In this document: piece after piece, positions 8,191 to 17,404 of the stretch
Layout of the letters: every line of letters begins with the position of its first letter
How positions within the stretch are numbered: the first letter of the stretch is position 1
NCBI RefSeq assembly: GCF_042682915.1
Contig: NZ_JBHUIW010000001.1
Location: 124,001-188,000 of the forward strand
Reading direction: 5' to 3'
Source: Rhodoplanes azumiensis
GTDB taxonomy: Bacteria; Pseudomonadota; Alphaproteobacteria; Rhizobiales; Xanthobacteraceae
DNA: 64,000 nt
Translations under genes and position numbers: made by a program
Notes under the pieces: generated by a model
The model's database searches: none
Seen by the model: the letters and a program-made list of their open reading frames with translations, nothing else
What the model was told of the DNA's origin: nothing

Positions 8191-11100
8191 TCATCGACCG
8201 TCGTCCGCGATCGCGTCCATGACGCTGTTGCGCCGGGTGGTCCAGTGGCCGGCGGTGACGAGCTGGCGGAAGCGCCGGCGCATCGCCTCGGCGGCACGCG
8301 GGTTGGCGCTGTCGAGGAAGTCGCGCACCTGGTCGTCGCCGAGCGTCGCGTCGTAATAGAGATCGAAGTGATGCGGCGGCACCGCCTGGGCGAGATGCGC
8401 GAACAGCGCCATCTGGTCGAGCGTCCAGGCGATCTCGGCGGCGCCGCGGAACCCGTGGCGCATCTGCCCGCAGATCCAGGTCCGGTTGGTGGCGCGCGCC
8501 CGCACCACCCGGGCGATCTCCTCGCGCAGCGTGCGCATGCGGGGATCGTCGGCGCGCGCCGAGTCGGCGTGATAGAGGGCAGGCGTCGCGCCGAGCGTCT
8601 TCGCGGCGGCCGCGAAGCCGGCCTCGTGCGCTGCGTAGTCGGGCGCCATCAGGAGGTCGGTCTCGGGCAGATCCTGGGTGTGGACGAAAGCGTCGGCCGC
8701 CGCGACCTGCGCCTCCAGCGCGTCGCGGGCGAAAACGCCGTCGTGGCGTCCGTAGGCATGGGCGCTGCCGGCGAGCCACGCCTCGGCCGCCGCCGCCACG
8801 CTCTCGGGCGTGAGGTCGTCGACGGTCTCGGCGACCCCGACCCCGTAGGCGCCCGGCGCCGGGCCGAAGACCCGCGGGCCAACCGAGGTCCGGAACGGAT
8901 TCTCCTCGGCCGGCTCGTCACGGGTGGCGAGCGCGGCGACGGCCTGCTCGAACAGCACCGGCAGGCTCGGAAACACGTCGCGGAACAGCCCGGAGATGCG
9001 CAGTGTCACGTCGATGCGGGGACGGCCTAGCTGGGCTAATGTCAGGATCTCGAAACCCGACACGCGGTCCGACGTCGTGTCCCAGGTCGGCACCACGCCC
9101 ATCAGCCGCAGCGCCATGGCGAGCTCCTCGCCGGCCGTGCGCATCGTCGCCGAGCCCCACAGATCCACCAACACGGAGCCCGGATACTCGCCGTGATCCT
9201 GCAGGTGGCGTGTCAGCAGCGCGTCGGCGAGGCGGGCGCCGTGGTCGGCGGCGGCGCGGCTCGGCACCGCGCGCGGATCGACCGTGAAGAGGTTGCGGCC
9301 GGTCGGCAGCACGTCGCGCCGCCCGCGCCACGGCGAGCCGGCCGGCCCGGGTGCCACGGCGCGCCCATCGAGCGCGGCGAGCAGACTGGTTCGCTCCGCC
9401 GCCGCGCAGTCCGCGAACGGCATGTCGCCGAGGAGCCCGTCGTCGTCGGGCACCACCGGCACGCGGCCGAACACGTGCAGGCCGTCGGAGAACTGCGTCG
9501 CCTTCACGTCGCACACGAAGGCGTCGAGCTTCGTCACCGCCTCCTGCGGGCTCGTGTCGTCCGTGATGCCGGTGTCGCGGTCGAGCCCGGTTTCCTTGGC
9601 GGCGGCCACGATGTCCTTCGCCAGCCGCTCGCGGCGGCGCGGGTCGAGGCCGTCGGCGTTGGAGTACTCGTCCAGGAGCCGCTCGACCGTGTGCAGGCGC
9701 TCCGGCACGGCGCTCTGCCGCTGCGGCGGCGTCATGTGGCCGATCGTGACGGCGCCGAGCCGGCGTTTCGCCGTCGCCGCCTCGCCGGGATCGTTGACGA
9801 TGAAGGGGTAGACGACGGGCGTCGGCCCCAGCAGCACGTCGGGCCAGCAGGCGCCCGACAGTGCGACCGACTTTCCGGGCAGCCATTCGAGCGTGCCGTG
9901 CGCGCCCATGTGGACGAGCGCGTCGATGCGGGCGACCTGCCGCAGCCATAGGTGAAACGCGACGAAGCCGTGCCGCGGGGCGCGCCGCGCGTCGTGATAC
10001 GCGGCCGCCCGCTCGGCGCGACTGCCGCGCTCGGGCTGGGCCGCGACGATCAGGTTGCCGCAGCGGATGGCCCTGAAGTGAATCCGGCCGTCGCGCACCG
10101 AAGGGTCGTCGGAGGGGGCGCCCCACTGCGTCATCAGTTCGGCGCGCAGAGCCGGATCCAGCCCCGCCAGCGCGGCCTCGTAGTCGGCGAGCGGCCAGGA
10201 GATCTCCTCCGCCAGAAGGCGGGCGATCAGCATCGCGTGATCACGCGGCGGATCGCCGACGCCGTACCCGGCGGCGGCCAGCATGGACAGGGCCGCGACG
10301 GCGCTCTCCGGCGCATCGAGCCCGACCGCATGGGCGATCTGGTCGTCGCGGCCCGGATAGGCCGACAGCACCAGCGCGAGCTTGCGATCGGCGCGGGCGG
10401 TGCGGCGCAGCCGCGCCAGCGCCACGGCGCGCGCCGCGACGGCGATGACGCGCTCGCCGTGCGGCGCATGGACGACGCGGGCGAAGCCGAGGTCGGGATC
10501 GATCGGCTCGGGCTCCTTGAACGAGACGACGCCGGAGAAGACGCGGCCGTCCACCTCGGGCAGCACCACGTGGATGGCGAGGTCGGAGGGCGACAGACCC
10601 CGCTCCGACGCCGCCCACGCCTTCCGGGACGAGGCGGCCAGCGCCACCTGGAGGACGGGCGCATCGACGGCGTCGAACGGTCCACCGTCGGCGTCGCGGG
10701 CCGAGAAGGCGGTGGCGTTGACGATCACGTCGGGTTCGATGCGGGCGAGCTGATCACGCAGCCAGGCGCGCGTCTCCGGCTCCTTCAGGCTGTCGACGAA
10801 GATGCCGACCGGTGTCACGCCGCGTTCCTTCAGCGCCGCCATCAGGGCCTCGACGGGCGCCGTGTCGGCGGCGGCGAGGATGGCGCGATAGAACACGACG
10901 AGCGCCCGCGGCGCGTCCCCCTCGCACGGCGCATCGACCGGGCACGCCGAAAAATCGCCGGGAAAAAAGCCGTGGCGGGGCAGGGCGCGCACGCCGAGGA
11001 TCGGCACGGCCCACAGGCCGCAGGCGAGCGCGAGCTGCGCCAGCGCACCCTGCGCGGCGCGCGCGCCGCCGGTGTCGCACAGCGTCTGCAGGCGGCGCAG

Positions 11101-11502
11101 CGTCGAGACGGGGACGTTGGAGGCCTCGTCGAGCCGCGGGTCGGGGCGACCGTCGCCCGGGACGATCGCCAGCGCGATGTTGTTCCGCGCCGCGGCGGCC
11201 TGCACCTGCTCGACCCCGTAGCGCCAGTAGTCGAGCCCGCCCAAAAGCCGAATCAGGATGCCCTTGGCGTGCGACAGCGTCCTCTCGATGTAGAGATCGA
11301 CCGAGAGGGGATGCTGCAGCCGCGCCAGATTGGCGAGACGCAGGCTCGGCAGCTCCTCGCGTCCGGCCCGCCAGCCGGCCGCGAAGGCGCCGAGGTCGCT
11401 GTCCGCGAACGACAGGACGACGAGATCGGCGGGCGCGTGGCCGAGATCCTCGGCCGTCGCCGCCTCCTCGAGGCCGTGCGTCTCGCGGAACAGGATGTGC
11501 AT
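8191..11502 (-). CDS. cobN: Cobaltochelatase subunit CobN
   Basis: Large subunit of the ATP-dependent aerobic cobaltochelatase, which inserts Co2+ into hydrogenobyrinic acid a,c-diamide together with CobS and CobT (not in this window). The 1103-residue protein contains CobN blocks: LLGGLDYWRYGVEQ near residue 85, VHMGAHGTLEWLPGK in the middle, GHMTPPQ, LVDLWGSATMRTAGEELAMALRLMG and CGQMRHGFRGAAEIAWTLDQM at the end. It is somewhat shorter than many alphaproteobacterial CobN proteins but no conserved block looks lost. The ATG at 11502 lies 2 bases after the cobW stop, showing co-transcription with cobW and the riboswitch upstream. Confidence 0.95.
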   Translation of the reverse strand: MHILFRETHGLEEAATAEDLGHAPADLVVLSFADSDLGAFAAGWRAGREELPSLRLANLARLQHPLSVDLYIERTLSHAKGILIRLLGGLDYWRYGVEQVQAAAARNNIALAIVPGDGRPDPRLDEASNVPVSTLRRLQTLCDTGGARAAQGALAQLALACGLWAVPILGVRALPRHGFFPGDFSACPVDAPCEGDAPRALVVFYRAILAAADTAPVEALMAALKERGVTPVGIFVDSLKEPETRAWLRDQLARIEPDVIVNATAFSARDADGGPFDAVDAPVLQVALAASSRKAWAASERGLSPSDLAIHVVLPEVDGRVFSGVVSFKEPEPIDPDLGFARVVHAPHGERVIAVAARAVALARLRRTARADRKLALVLSAYPGRDDQIAHAVGLDAPESAVAALSMLAAAGYGVGDPPRDHAMLIARLLAEEISWPLADYEAALAGLDPALRAELMTQWGAPSDDPSVRDGRIHFRAIRCGNLIVAAQPERGSRAERAAAYHDARRAPRHGFVAFHLWLRQVARIDALVHMGAHGTLEWLPGKSVALSGACWPDVLLGPTPVVYPFIVNDPGEAATAKRRLGAVTIGHMTPPQRQSAVPERLHTVERLLDEYSNADGLDPRRRERLAKDIVAAAKETGLDRDTGITDDTSPQEAVTKLDAFVCDVKATQFSDGLHVFGRVPVVPDDDGLLGDMPFADCAAAERTSLLAALDGRAVAPGPAGSPWRGRRDVLPTGRNLFTVDPRAVPSRAAADHGARLADALLTRHLQDHGEYPGSVLVDLWGSATMRTAGEELAMALRLMGVVPTWDTTSDRVSGFEILTLAQLGRPRIDVTLRISGLFRDVFPSLPVLFEQAVAALATRDEPAEENPFRTSVGPRVFGPAPGAYGVGVAETVDDLTPESVAAAAEAWLAGSAHAYGRHDGVFARDALEAQVAAADAFVHTQDLPETDLLMAPDYAAHEAGFAAAAKTLGATPALYHADSARADDPRMRTLREEIARVVRARATNRTWICGQMRHGFRGAAEIAWTLDQMALFAHLAQAVPPHHFDLYYDATLGDDQVRDFLDSANPRAAEAMRRRFRQLVTAGHWTTRRNSVMDAIADDGR

Positions 11503-11504
11503 CG

Positions 11505-12545
11505 TCAGACCGGCTCGCGCTGCAGGGCCGCCGTGACGGCGGCGTGGTCGAAGCCCTTCTGGCCGATGACGACGAGGCGCGAGACGCGCGGCTCGTCGGC
11601 CGCCCACGGCCGGTCGAACTGCGCCCGCACCCGCGTGCCGACGCCCTGCACCAAAAGCCGCATCGGCTTGCCGCGCACCGCGACGTAGCCCTTGGCACGC
11701 AGCACGCCGTGGTCGCGGGCGATCGCCTCGACCTTGGCGACCACCTCGGGGATGGCGGCGTGATCCGGCAGCGTCACCACGATGGTCTCGAAGTCGTCGT
11801 GGTCGTGCTCGCCGTGCTGCTCGTGATGGCTCGGGCGGGCGGCGAGATCGTCCTCGGCGGCGGCGCCGAGCCCGAGCACGACGCGCGGATCGACACGGCC
11901 CTCCTGCGTCTCGATCACCGGAATCCGGCGCGGCATCTCGGCCTGCACGGTGTCGCGCGCCGCGGCCAGCGCCTGCGCGTCGACGAGGTCGACCTTGTTG
12001 AGGATGACGATGTCGGCGCAGGCGACCTGATCCTCGAACACCTCGCCGAGCGGCGTGTCGTGGTCGATCGTCTCGTCGGCCTCGCGCTGCGCCGTGACGG
12101 CTGCGAGGTCGGGGGCGAAGCGGCCGTCCGCCACCGCCTCGGCGTCGGCGACCGTGATCACCCCGTCGACCGTGATGCGGGTGCGCAGGTCCGGCCACTC
12201 GAACGCCTTGAGGAGCGGCTTCGGCAGCGCCAAGCCCGAGGTCTCGATGAGAATGTGCTCGGGCGGCTGTCGGCGCGCCAGCAGGGCCTGGATGGTCGGC
12301 ACGAACGCGTCGGCCACCGTGCAGCACAGGCAGCCGTTGGTCAGCTCGACGATCGCGTCCTCGGGGCAGCTCGGGTCGGCGCAGCCTTTCAGGATGTCGC
12401 CGTCGATGCCGACGTCGCCGAACTCGTTGACCAGCACGGCGAGCCGCCGGCCGCCCGGGTTCTCCATCAGGTGGCGCACCAGGCTGGTCTTGCCGGCGCC
12501 CAGGAAGCCCGTGACGATAGTGACGGGGATTTTCTCGAGCGACAT
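11505..12545 (-). CDS. cobW: CobW family GTPase metallochaperone
   Basis: A 346-residue COG0523 GTPase thought to deliver cobalt to CobN during aerobic cobalamin synthesis. Visible motifs are the P-loop GFLGAGKTS (residues 13-21), the metal-binding CxCC motif (Cys72, Cys74, Cys75), the NKVD guanine-specificity motif and a histidine/acid-rich loop HHEQHGEHDHDD, an additional likely metal site. The C-terminal domain KGYVAVRGKPMRLLVQGVG is typical of the family. It lies between a DUF1636 gene and cobN, downstream of a cobalamin riboswitch, which favours a cobalt rather than a zinc role. Confidence 0.93.
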   Translation of the reverse strand: MSLEKIPVTIVTGFLGAGKTSLVRHLMENPGGRRLAVLVNEFGDVGIDGDILKGCADPSCPEDAIVELTNGCLCCTVADAFVPTIQALLARRQPPEHILIETSGLALPKPLLKAFEWPDLRTRITVDGVITVADAEAVADGRFAPDLAAVTAQREADETIDHDTPLGEVFEDQVACADIVILNKVDLVDAQALAAARDTVQAEMPRRIPVIETQEGRVDPRVVLGLGAAAEDDLAARPSHHEQHGEHDHDDFETIVVTLPDHAAIPEVVAKVEAIARDHGVLRAKGYVAVRGKPMRLLVQGVGTRVRAQFDRPWAADEPRVSRLVVIGQKGFDHAAVTAALQREPV

Positions 12546-12550
12546 CGTGG

Positions 12551-13090
12551 TCAGGGCTCCTGAGCGGCCGGCAGTGGCGGGATGCGCGCGACGGCGCTCT
12601 TGCGGATGATCAGCGGGCGCTCGCGCCAGGCGACGAGGCCCTTGGCGGACGCGGCCCAGCGGTCGGCGAAGTGCAGGACGTCGTCGGCGTGGTCCGGGGT
12701 GAGGTCGCCGTGGACGTAGCTCCAGCGGCCCGGGCCGGCGAGCGCGATCGTGCAGGCGCGGTTGCAGTTCGACAGGCATTCGGACGGGACGATCCGGAGG
12801 CCGGCGGTGCCGTCGGATTCGGTGGCGGTGGCCCGGGCCTGCGCGGCGGCCAGGGCGTCGTGCAGCAGCTGGCCCGAGCGCACCTCCTCGTCCTCCGAGA
12901 TCCGGCAGGTGACGCAGACGAACATCGTGGGCTCGCCGGCCGCGGCCGGTCGGGCGGCGGACGACGTCGTGCCGGGCGACGTCGCGCCGGGCGGTGTCGC
13001 GCCGGGTGGTGTCGCGCCGGGCGACGGGATGTCGGGGGACGGTGCGGCGGACGCCATGACGGCGGGATCGACCGGGTCGGCTGGCTCCAT
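12551..13090 (-). CDS. DUF1636 metal-binding protein
   Basis: Unknown-function family with conserved cysteines, commonly beside cobW. The core runs from FVCVTCRISEDEEVRSG through ECLSNCNRACTIAL to YVHGDLTPDH, giving five cysteines that resemble a small thioredoxin-like [2Fe-2S] or metal-binding fold. The full reading frame is 179 residues, but the first 55 are low-complexity (PGATPPGATPPGATSPGTT) and encoded by near-repeats of CGCCGGGCG at about 12966-13040. An ATG at 12925 would give a 124-residue protein matching the conserved core. Neither start has a strong ribosome site. It is the first gene after a cobalamin riboswitch and 5 bases before cobW, so a role in cobalt handling is inferred. 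Confidence 0.75.
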   Translation of the reverse strand: MEPADPVDPAVMASAAPSPDIPSPGATPPGATPPGATSPGTTSSAARPAAAGEPTMFVCVTCRISEDEEVRSGQLLHDALAAAQARATATESDGTAGLRIVPSECLSNCNRACTIALAGPGRWSYVHGDLTPDHADDVLHFADRWAASAKGLVAWRERPLIIRKSAVARIPPLPAAQEP

Positions 13091-13170
13091 GGGTCACTCG
13101 TCGACGACAGGAGACGAATCCCCCGAGACGTGCGGCGAGCGGACCTGCACTCCGTTCGGCCGACATTCGC

Positions 13171-13190
13171 TCCGGAACACCCCGCCCGGA
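13171..13190 (-). other. Conserved hairpin downstream of cobalamin riboswitch 1
   Basis: On the minus strand, arms TCCGG and CCGGA enclose the 10-nt loop GCGGGGTGTT, 22 bases after the riboswitch 3' edge. Hairpins with nearly the same loop follow the other two riboswitches at 26-27 bases. The likely role is an expression-platform or kissing-loop (P13/L13-type) element. Confidence 0.5.
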
Positions 13191-13205
13191 ACGGCGTCAG
13201 TGGCA

Positions 13206-13385
13206 GGCGACGGCAGGTCTCCTGGCTCGCGGGTCGCTGCCGGCACCACCTTCCCGGGGACCGCCCCCAGTGGCTACGGTGCAGGCTCGCCGCTCACAGT
13301 TGCGGGGGCAGCTCCGGCACGGCGCCGACCCGGTTGCCCGTCTCGCGGGTGTCCCGGCTCGCCGCCTCCGATATTCCCTCTTGTC
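13206..13385 (-). promoter_or_regulatory. Cobalamin riboswitch 1 (DUF1636-cobW-cobN)
   Basis: Reading the minus strand, the aptamer shows GGGAATATCGG at the 5' side, the invariant core GCTGCCCCCGCAACTGT with GAGCGG, the GCCACTG element and the 3' closing segment GAGCCAGGAGACCTGCC. It ends about 116 bases before the upstream DUF1636 start. It should lower expression of the chelatase genes when adenosylcobalamin is plentiful. Confidence 0.92.
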
Positions 13386-13539
13386 CGACCAGCAAGGCGT
13401 TTCGCGGCATGCGGAAACGTCCCGGCGGGCGGGACACCGTCGGCGCCAGGATCTGTGCGGCGGAAGTGCCGCCCTGTCAATCCGGCGGTTGCCCGAGCGG
13501 ACGCCCTGTGGTCCTGTCGCCACCCCGACGAGGACTCCG

Positions 13540-14163
13540 ATGACCGAGACCGCCGACGCCCCCACGCCCGAAGAAGCCGCGCGCCACCGCGCAAAAATGG
13601 AGAAGCGCAAGGCCCTGCAGGATGCCGAGATCGCCTCCAAGACGGTCGAGAAGGGGCTGCTGCTCGTCCACACGGGCACCGGCAAGGGCAAGTCGACGGC
13701 CGCCTTCGGGCTGGCGCTGCGGGTGCTCGGCCATGGCGGGCGGGTCGGCGTCGTCCAGTTCATCAAGAGCCGACCGACTGGCGAGAAGACGGCCCTCGCG
13801 GTGTTCGGCGACCGCGTCGTCTGGCACACGGCCGGCGAGGGCTTCACCTGGGAGACCCAGGACAAGGCGCGCGACATGGCGGCCTGCCGGGCCGCCTGGG
13901 AGATCGCCACGGCGCTGATGGCCGACCCGGCCTTCGGCCTGGTGATTCTCGACGAGCTGAACATCGCGCTGCGCTACGACTACCTGCCGGTCGAGGAGGT
14001 GGTGGCGACGCTCGCGGCGCGCCGAGGCGACCTCCACGTCGCCGTCACGGGCCGCAACGCCAAGCCGGCGCTCGTCGAGGCCGCCGACCTCGTCACCGAC
14101 ATGACGATGGTCAAGCACCACTTCAAGGCCGGCGTGAAGACCCAGGCCGGGATCGAGTTTTGA
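13540..14163 (+). CDS. cobO: Cob(I)yrinic acid a,c-diamide adenosyltransferase
   Basis: Transfers the 5'-deoxyadenosyl group from ATP to the cobalt of corrinoids (CobO/BtuR/CobA type). In 207 residues it shows the P-loop HTGTGKGKST at 44-53, GVVQFIKS, WHTAGEGFTWETQD, VILDELNIALRYDYL and the C-terminal VTDMTMVKHHFKAGVKTQAGIEF. The ATG at 13540 follows GAGGA. The gene is divergent from the riboswitch-controlled DUF1636 operon and upstream of cobQ. No riboswitch faces this direction. Confidence 0.95.
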   Translation: MTETADAPTPEEAARHRAKMEKRKALQDAEIASKTVEKGLLLVHTGTGKGKSTAAFGLALRVLGHGGRVGVVQFIKSRPTGEKTALAVFGDRVVWHTAGEGFTWETQDKARDMAACRAAWEIATALMADPAFGLVILDELNIALRYDYLPVEEVVATLAARRGDLHVAVTGRNAKPALVEAADLVTDMTMVKHHFKAGVKTQAGIEF

Positions 14164-14195
14164 GCGTGGCGGACCGGGTGGCATGCCGGCAGTGA

Positions 14196-14255
14196 ACGGA
14201 GCGCTCGGGACTGGAGTCCGGGCCCGGCGCTGCGCGCCGTCCCGGAATGACCGTG
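14196..14255. repeat. REP-like inverted repeat between cobO and cobQ
   Basis: ACTGGAGTCCGGGCCCGGCGC facing GCGCCGTCCCGGAATGACCG. This is a single-unit version of the window's intergenic element. Confidence 0.5.
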
Positions 14256-14280
14256 CCCGCCGGCCGCCCGTGGAACGCGC

Positions 14281-15783
14281 ATGACGGCCCGCGCCCTCAT
14301 GTTTCAGGGCACCGGCTCGGACGTCGGCAAGTCGCTGATCGTCGCCGGGCTGGCCCGGCTGCTCACCCGCCGCGGCCTAAAGGTGCGGCCGTTCAAGCCG
14401 CAGAACATGTCGAACAACGCCGCCGTGACGGCCGACGGCGGCGAGATCGGCCGCGCCCAGGCCCTGCAGGCGCGCGCCGCCCGCGTCGCGTCGTCCGTGC
14501 ACATGAACCCGGTGCTGCTGAAGCCGCAGAGCGAGACCGGCGCCCAGATCGTCGTCCAGGGGCGGGTGTTCGGCACCGCCCGGGCGACGGACTACCAGTC
14601 GCGGAAAGCCGAGCTTCTGCCGCATGTTCTGGACAGCTTTTCACGCCTGCGCGGCGACGCCGACATCGTGCTGGTGGAGGGCGCGGGCTCGGCCTCCGAG
14701 GTGAACCTGCGGGCGAACGACATCGCCAACATGGGCTTCGCCCGCGCCGCCGACGTGCCCGTCGTGCTGATCGGCGACATCGACCGCGGCGGCGTCATCG
14801 CCAGCCTGGTCGGGACCGCGGCCGTCGTGGAGCCCGAGGATGCGGCGCTGATCCGCGGCTTCCTCGTCAACAAGATGCGCGGCGACCCGGCGTTGTTCGC
14901 CGCCGGCATGGCGGTCATCGCACAACGAACCGGATGGGCGCCGCTCGGCCTCGTGCCGCATTTCCGCGACGCCCACCGCCTGCCCGCCGAGGACATCTTC
15001 GGGCTCGAGGCCGGGACCGCCGCGCCGCTTTCGGTGAAAGCCGGAACGGTGCGCATTGCCGTGCCGGTGCTGCCGTCGATCTCCAACTTCGACGACCTCG
15101 ACCCGCTGCGGCTCGAGCCCGCCGTCGATCTCGTCCTGCTGCGCAACGGCGCGCCGCTGCCGGCCGACACCGACCTCGTGATCCTGCCGGGCGCCAAGAC
15201 GACCATCCGGGATCTGTCGGCGTTGCGCGCCGCCGGCTGGGATGTCGACATCCTGGCGCATGTCCGTCGCGGCGGCCGGGTGCTCGGCCTGTGCGGCGGC
15301 TATCAGATGCTCGGCCGCGAGATTGACGATCCGGACGGCGTCGAAGGCCCGCCCGGCGCGGCGGTCGGGCTCGGGCTCCTCGACGTGATCACGACGCTGA
15401 CCGGCGACAAGTCGCTGGTCGCGGTGACGGGCCGCACCGTCGCCGACGGTGTGCCGCTCGCCGGCTACGAGATGCACATGGGCCGCACCATCGGACCCGG
15501 TACGGCCCGGCCGCTCGTGCGGCTCGACGACCCGCGCAGCGGCGGTCCGGCCGGCGGCCGCGACGACGGCGCCGTGTCGGCCGACGGCCGCGTCGCCGGC
15601 ACCTATGTGCACGGCTTCTTCGCCGACGATCGCCAGCGCGCCGCCTGGCTCGCCCGCCTCGGCGCGCCGGCCGGGCAGGGCGGCCTCGCCTACGAGGCGA
15701 TGGTCGAGGAGACGCTCGATGCGCTCGCGGCGCATCTCGAGCAGCACGTCGACATCGAGGCGCTGCTGGCGCTCGCCCGCTGA
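14281..15783 (+). CDS. cobQ: Cobyric acid synthase (glutamine-hydrolysing)
   Basis: Amidates the b, d, e and g side chains of adenosylcobyrinic acid a,c-diamide. The N-terminal synthetase domain begins MFQGTGSDVGKSLIVAGL, with PFKPQNMSNNA and VLVEGAGSASEVNLR. The C-terminal glutamine amidotransferase domain carries VLGLCGGYQMLGREI, with the nucleophile cysteine, and YVHGFFADD with the catalytic histidine. At 500 residues the length is normal. It lies 117 bases after cobO across a repeat element, and it converges on cbiO 32 bases away. Confidence 0.96.
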   Translation: MTARALMFQGTGSDVGKSLIVAGLARLLTRRGLKVRPFKPQNMSNNAAVTADGGEIGRAQALQARAARVASSVHMNPVLLKPQSETGAQIVVQGRVFGTARATDYQSRKAELLPHVLDSFSRLRGDADIVLVEGAGSASEVNLRANDIANMGFARAADVPVVLIGDIDRGGVIASLVGTAAVVEPEDAALIRGFLVNKMRGDPALFAAGMAVIAQRTGWAPLGLVPHFRDAHRLPAEDIFGLEAGTAAPLSVKAGTVRIAVPVLPSISNFDDLDPLRLEPAVDLVLLRNGAPLPADTDLVILPGAKTTIRDLSALRAAGWDVDILAHVRRGGRVLGLCGGYQMLGREIDDPDGVEGPPGAAVGLGLLDVITTLTGDKSLVAVTGRTVADGVPLAGYEMHMGRTIGPGTARPLVRLDDPRSGGPAGGRDDGAVSADGRVAGTYVHGFFADDRQRAAWLARLGAPAGQGGLAYEAMVEETLDALAAHLEQHVDIEALLALAR

Positions 15784-15815
15784 CGCGAGGGTTTCGAAGC
15801 CTCGGTGACGCGGGC

Positions 15816-16685
15816 TTATTCCGTCGAACCCGACGCACCCTTCCGCCAACTCCGCTCGACGAGCGCCAGCGCCGCCTCGCGGGTCTTCGGCAGGGGATCG
15901 GTGGCGCCGAGAACTCCCGCCGCTCGCGCCGTGAGGCCGAGCGACAAGAGGAACGGCGGCTCCAGCCCGGCCGCCGCCGTCGCGGCGCGGTCGGCGAGAA
16001 CCGCCTCGGCCGGACCTTGGCGAAGCACCTTGCCGTCGGCGAACAGGGCGACGTCGTCGGCGAGCCGGTAGGCGAGGTCGACGTCGTGGGTGGCGAACAC
16101 CAGCGTCGCGCCGGCGGCGTGCAGCGCCTGCAGGGCGGCCAGGAGCCCGTCGCGTCCGGCGCGGTCGAGGCCCGAGGTCGGCTCGTCGAGCAGCAGTACC
16201 TCGGGCCGCATCGCGACGGCGCCGGCGATGGCGACGCGCTTCTTCTGGCCGAACGAGAGCAAGTGGGTCGCCCGCTCGGCGAGATCGGCGATGCCCATCA
16301 CCTGGAGCGCATCGGCGACGCGGCGGCGCACCGCGTCGTCGGCGAGGCCGAGATTGAGCGGCCCGAACGACACGTCCTCTTCGACAGACGCGGCGAACAG
16401 CTGATCGTCGGCGTCCTGCAGCACCAGCCCGACGCGGCGGCGCCAGGCGGTCAGGTCGGCGCGGGCGTATCCGACCGGCGCGCCGTCGAGCAGCACCCGG
16501 CCGCGCTGCGGCCGCAGCGTGCCGTTGAGGTGCAGGAGCAGCGTCGTCTTGCCGGCGCCGTTGGGGCCGAGAATGGCGAGGCGTCGCCCGCGCCGCACGA
16601 CGAGATCGAGGTCCGACAAGGCCGGGCCGCCGTCCTGATAGGCGTAGGTCAGGCCTTGCGTTTCGAGCAGGGTCACCGCGCCCAC
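15816..16685 (-). CDS. cbiO: Cobalt ECF transporter ATP-binding protein CbiO
   Basis: ATPase of the CbiMNQO cobalt importer. In 289 residues it has Walker A LGPNGAGKTTLLLHL, a Q-loop in LVLQDADDQLFAASVEEDVSFGPLNLG, the signature LLSFGQKKRVAIAGA, Walker B VLLLDEPTSGLD and the switch histidine ATHDVDL. Its start overlaps the end of cbiQ by 13 bases. It is the last gene of the riboswitch-controlled cbiM-cbiN-cbiQ-cbiO operon. Confidence 0.94.
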   Translation of the reverse strand: MGAVTLLETQGLTYAYQDGGPALSDLDLVVRRGRRLAILGPNGAGKTTLLLHLNGTLRPQRGRVLLDGAPVGYARADLTAWRRRVGLVLQDADDQLFAASVEEDVSFGPLNLGLADDAVRRRVADALQVMGIADLAERATHLLSFGQKKRVAIAGAVAMRPEVLLLDEPTSGLDRAGRDGLLAALQALHAAGATLVFATHDVDLAYRLADDVALFADGKVLRQGPAEAVLADRAATAAAGLEPPFLLSLGLTARAAGVLGATDPLPKTREAALALVERSWRKGASGSTE

Positions 16686-17404
16686 AACCCCAGCCCGGCG
16701 ACCCCGGCCTCGATCGCGACGATCAGCGCGAGCACCGGCCGGGAGACCGGAGTCCGACGCGACAGCACGCGCATCTCGCCGGTCCAGCCGCGCGCCGCGA
16801 GGCCGACCTCCAGGCGCCGCGCCCGATAAAGCGATCGCGGCAGCAGATTGGCGATCAGCAGGCCGAGCGAGCGCAGCCGGCGGCCGGCGCCGGCGTGACC
16901 GAGACGCGCCGCCTGGGCCGCGTCCATGGCCAGCGCAGTCGCGCCGAAAAGAAACAGAAACCGATACGTCAGCAGGGCGATCTCCGCGATCTCGCCGGGC
17001 AGGCCGAGACGGCGCGCCCCGGCGACCAGATCGGTCGCCGGCGTCGTCAGGGCGAGGAACAGAAGCGCCGTCACACAGGCCAGCGCGCGCGCCGTCGTTC
17101 CGGCCGCGGTCGCCAGGCCGTCCGGCGCGAGGCCGATGCCGCCGTCGCCGACCTGCAGGGCGAGCGACAGCGATCCGACCAGCAGGAAGCCGACGGGCGC
17201 CGCCACGCAGGCGAGCCAGGTTCGCGGCGACACCCGCGCGCCGAGGAGCGTCGCCGCCGTCATCACGACGGCGACCACCGGAGCGACCGGGAACGGCGGG
17301 AAGACGAGGGCGAACGCCATCATACCGAAGGCCAGGACGGATTTCTCGGCGAGCGAGCGCGACCGCCAGCGGTTGAGGTGGGCCGCCCTATCGACGGGAG
17401 ACAT
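16673..17404 (-). CDS. cbiQ: Cobalt ECF transporter transmembrane protein CbiQ
   Basis: Membrane coupling component of the cobalt importer, 243 residues with several hydrophobic segments (about 28-50, 60-83, 103-125, 140-160 and the C-terminal 223-240). The arginine-rich cytoplasmic region with SLYRARRLEVGLAARGW corresponds to the coupling-helix A-R-G motif that contacts CbiO. The gene overlaps cbiN by 17 bases and cbiO by 13. Confidence 0.9.
   Translation of the reverse strand: MSPVDRAAHLNRWRSRSLAEKSVLAFGMMAFALVFPPFPVAPVVAVVMTAATLLGARVSPRTWLACVAAPVGFLLVGSLSLALQVGDGGIGLAPDGLATAAGTTARALACVTALLFLALTTPATDLVAGARRLGLPGEIAEIALLTYRFLFLFGATALAMDAAQAARLGHAGAGRRLRSLGLLIANLLPRSLYRARRLEVGLAARGWTGEMRVLSRRTPVSRPVLALIVAIEAGVAGLGLWAR

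Noticed and set aside
9952..11688. A 578-codon open frame on the plus strand
   Set aside because: It is antisense to cobN and cobW, with low-complexity Arg/Gly/Ala composition and no domain.
8191..12327. Very long open frame extending cobN upstream through cobW
   Set aside because: The part above 11502 lies out of frame over cobW, which has clear GTPase motifs; GC-rich DNA leaves long open frames on both strands.
13172..13385. Base pairing of the hairpin loop GGGTGTTCC with GGGACACCC in the 5' part of riboswitch 1
   Set aside because: Possible in copy 1, but the matching 5' segment is absent from copies 2 and 3, so not proposed as the common mechanism.
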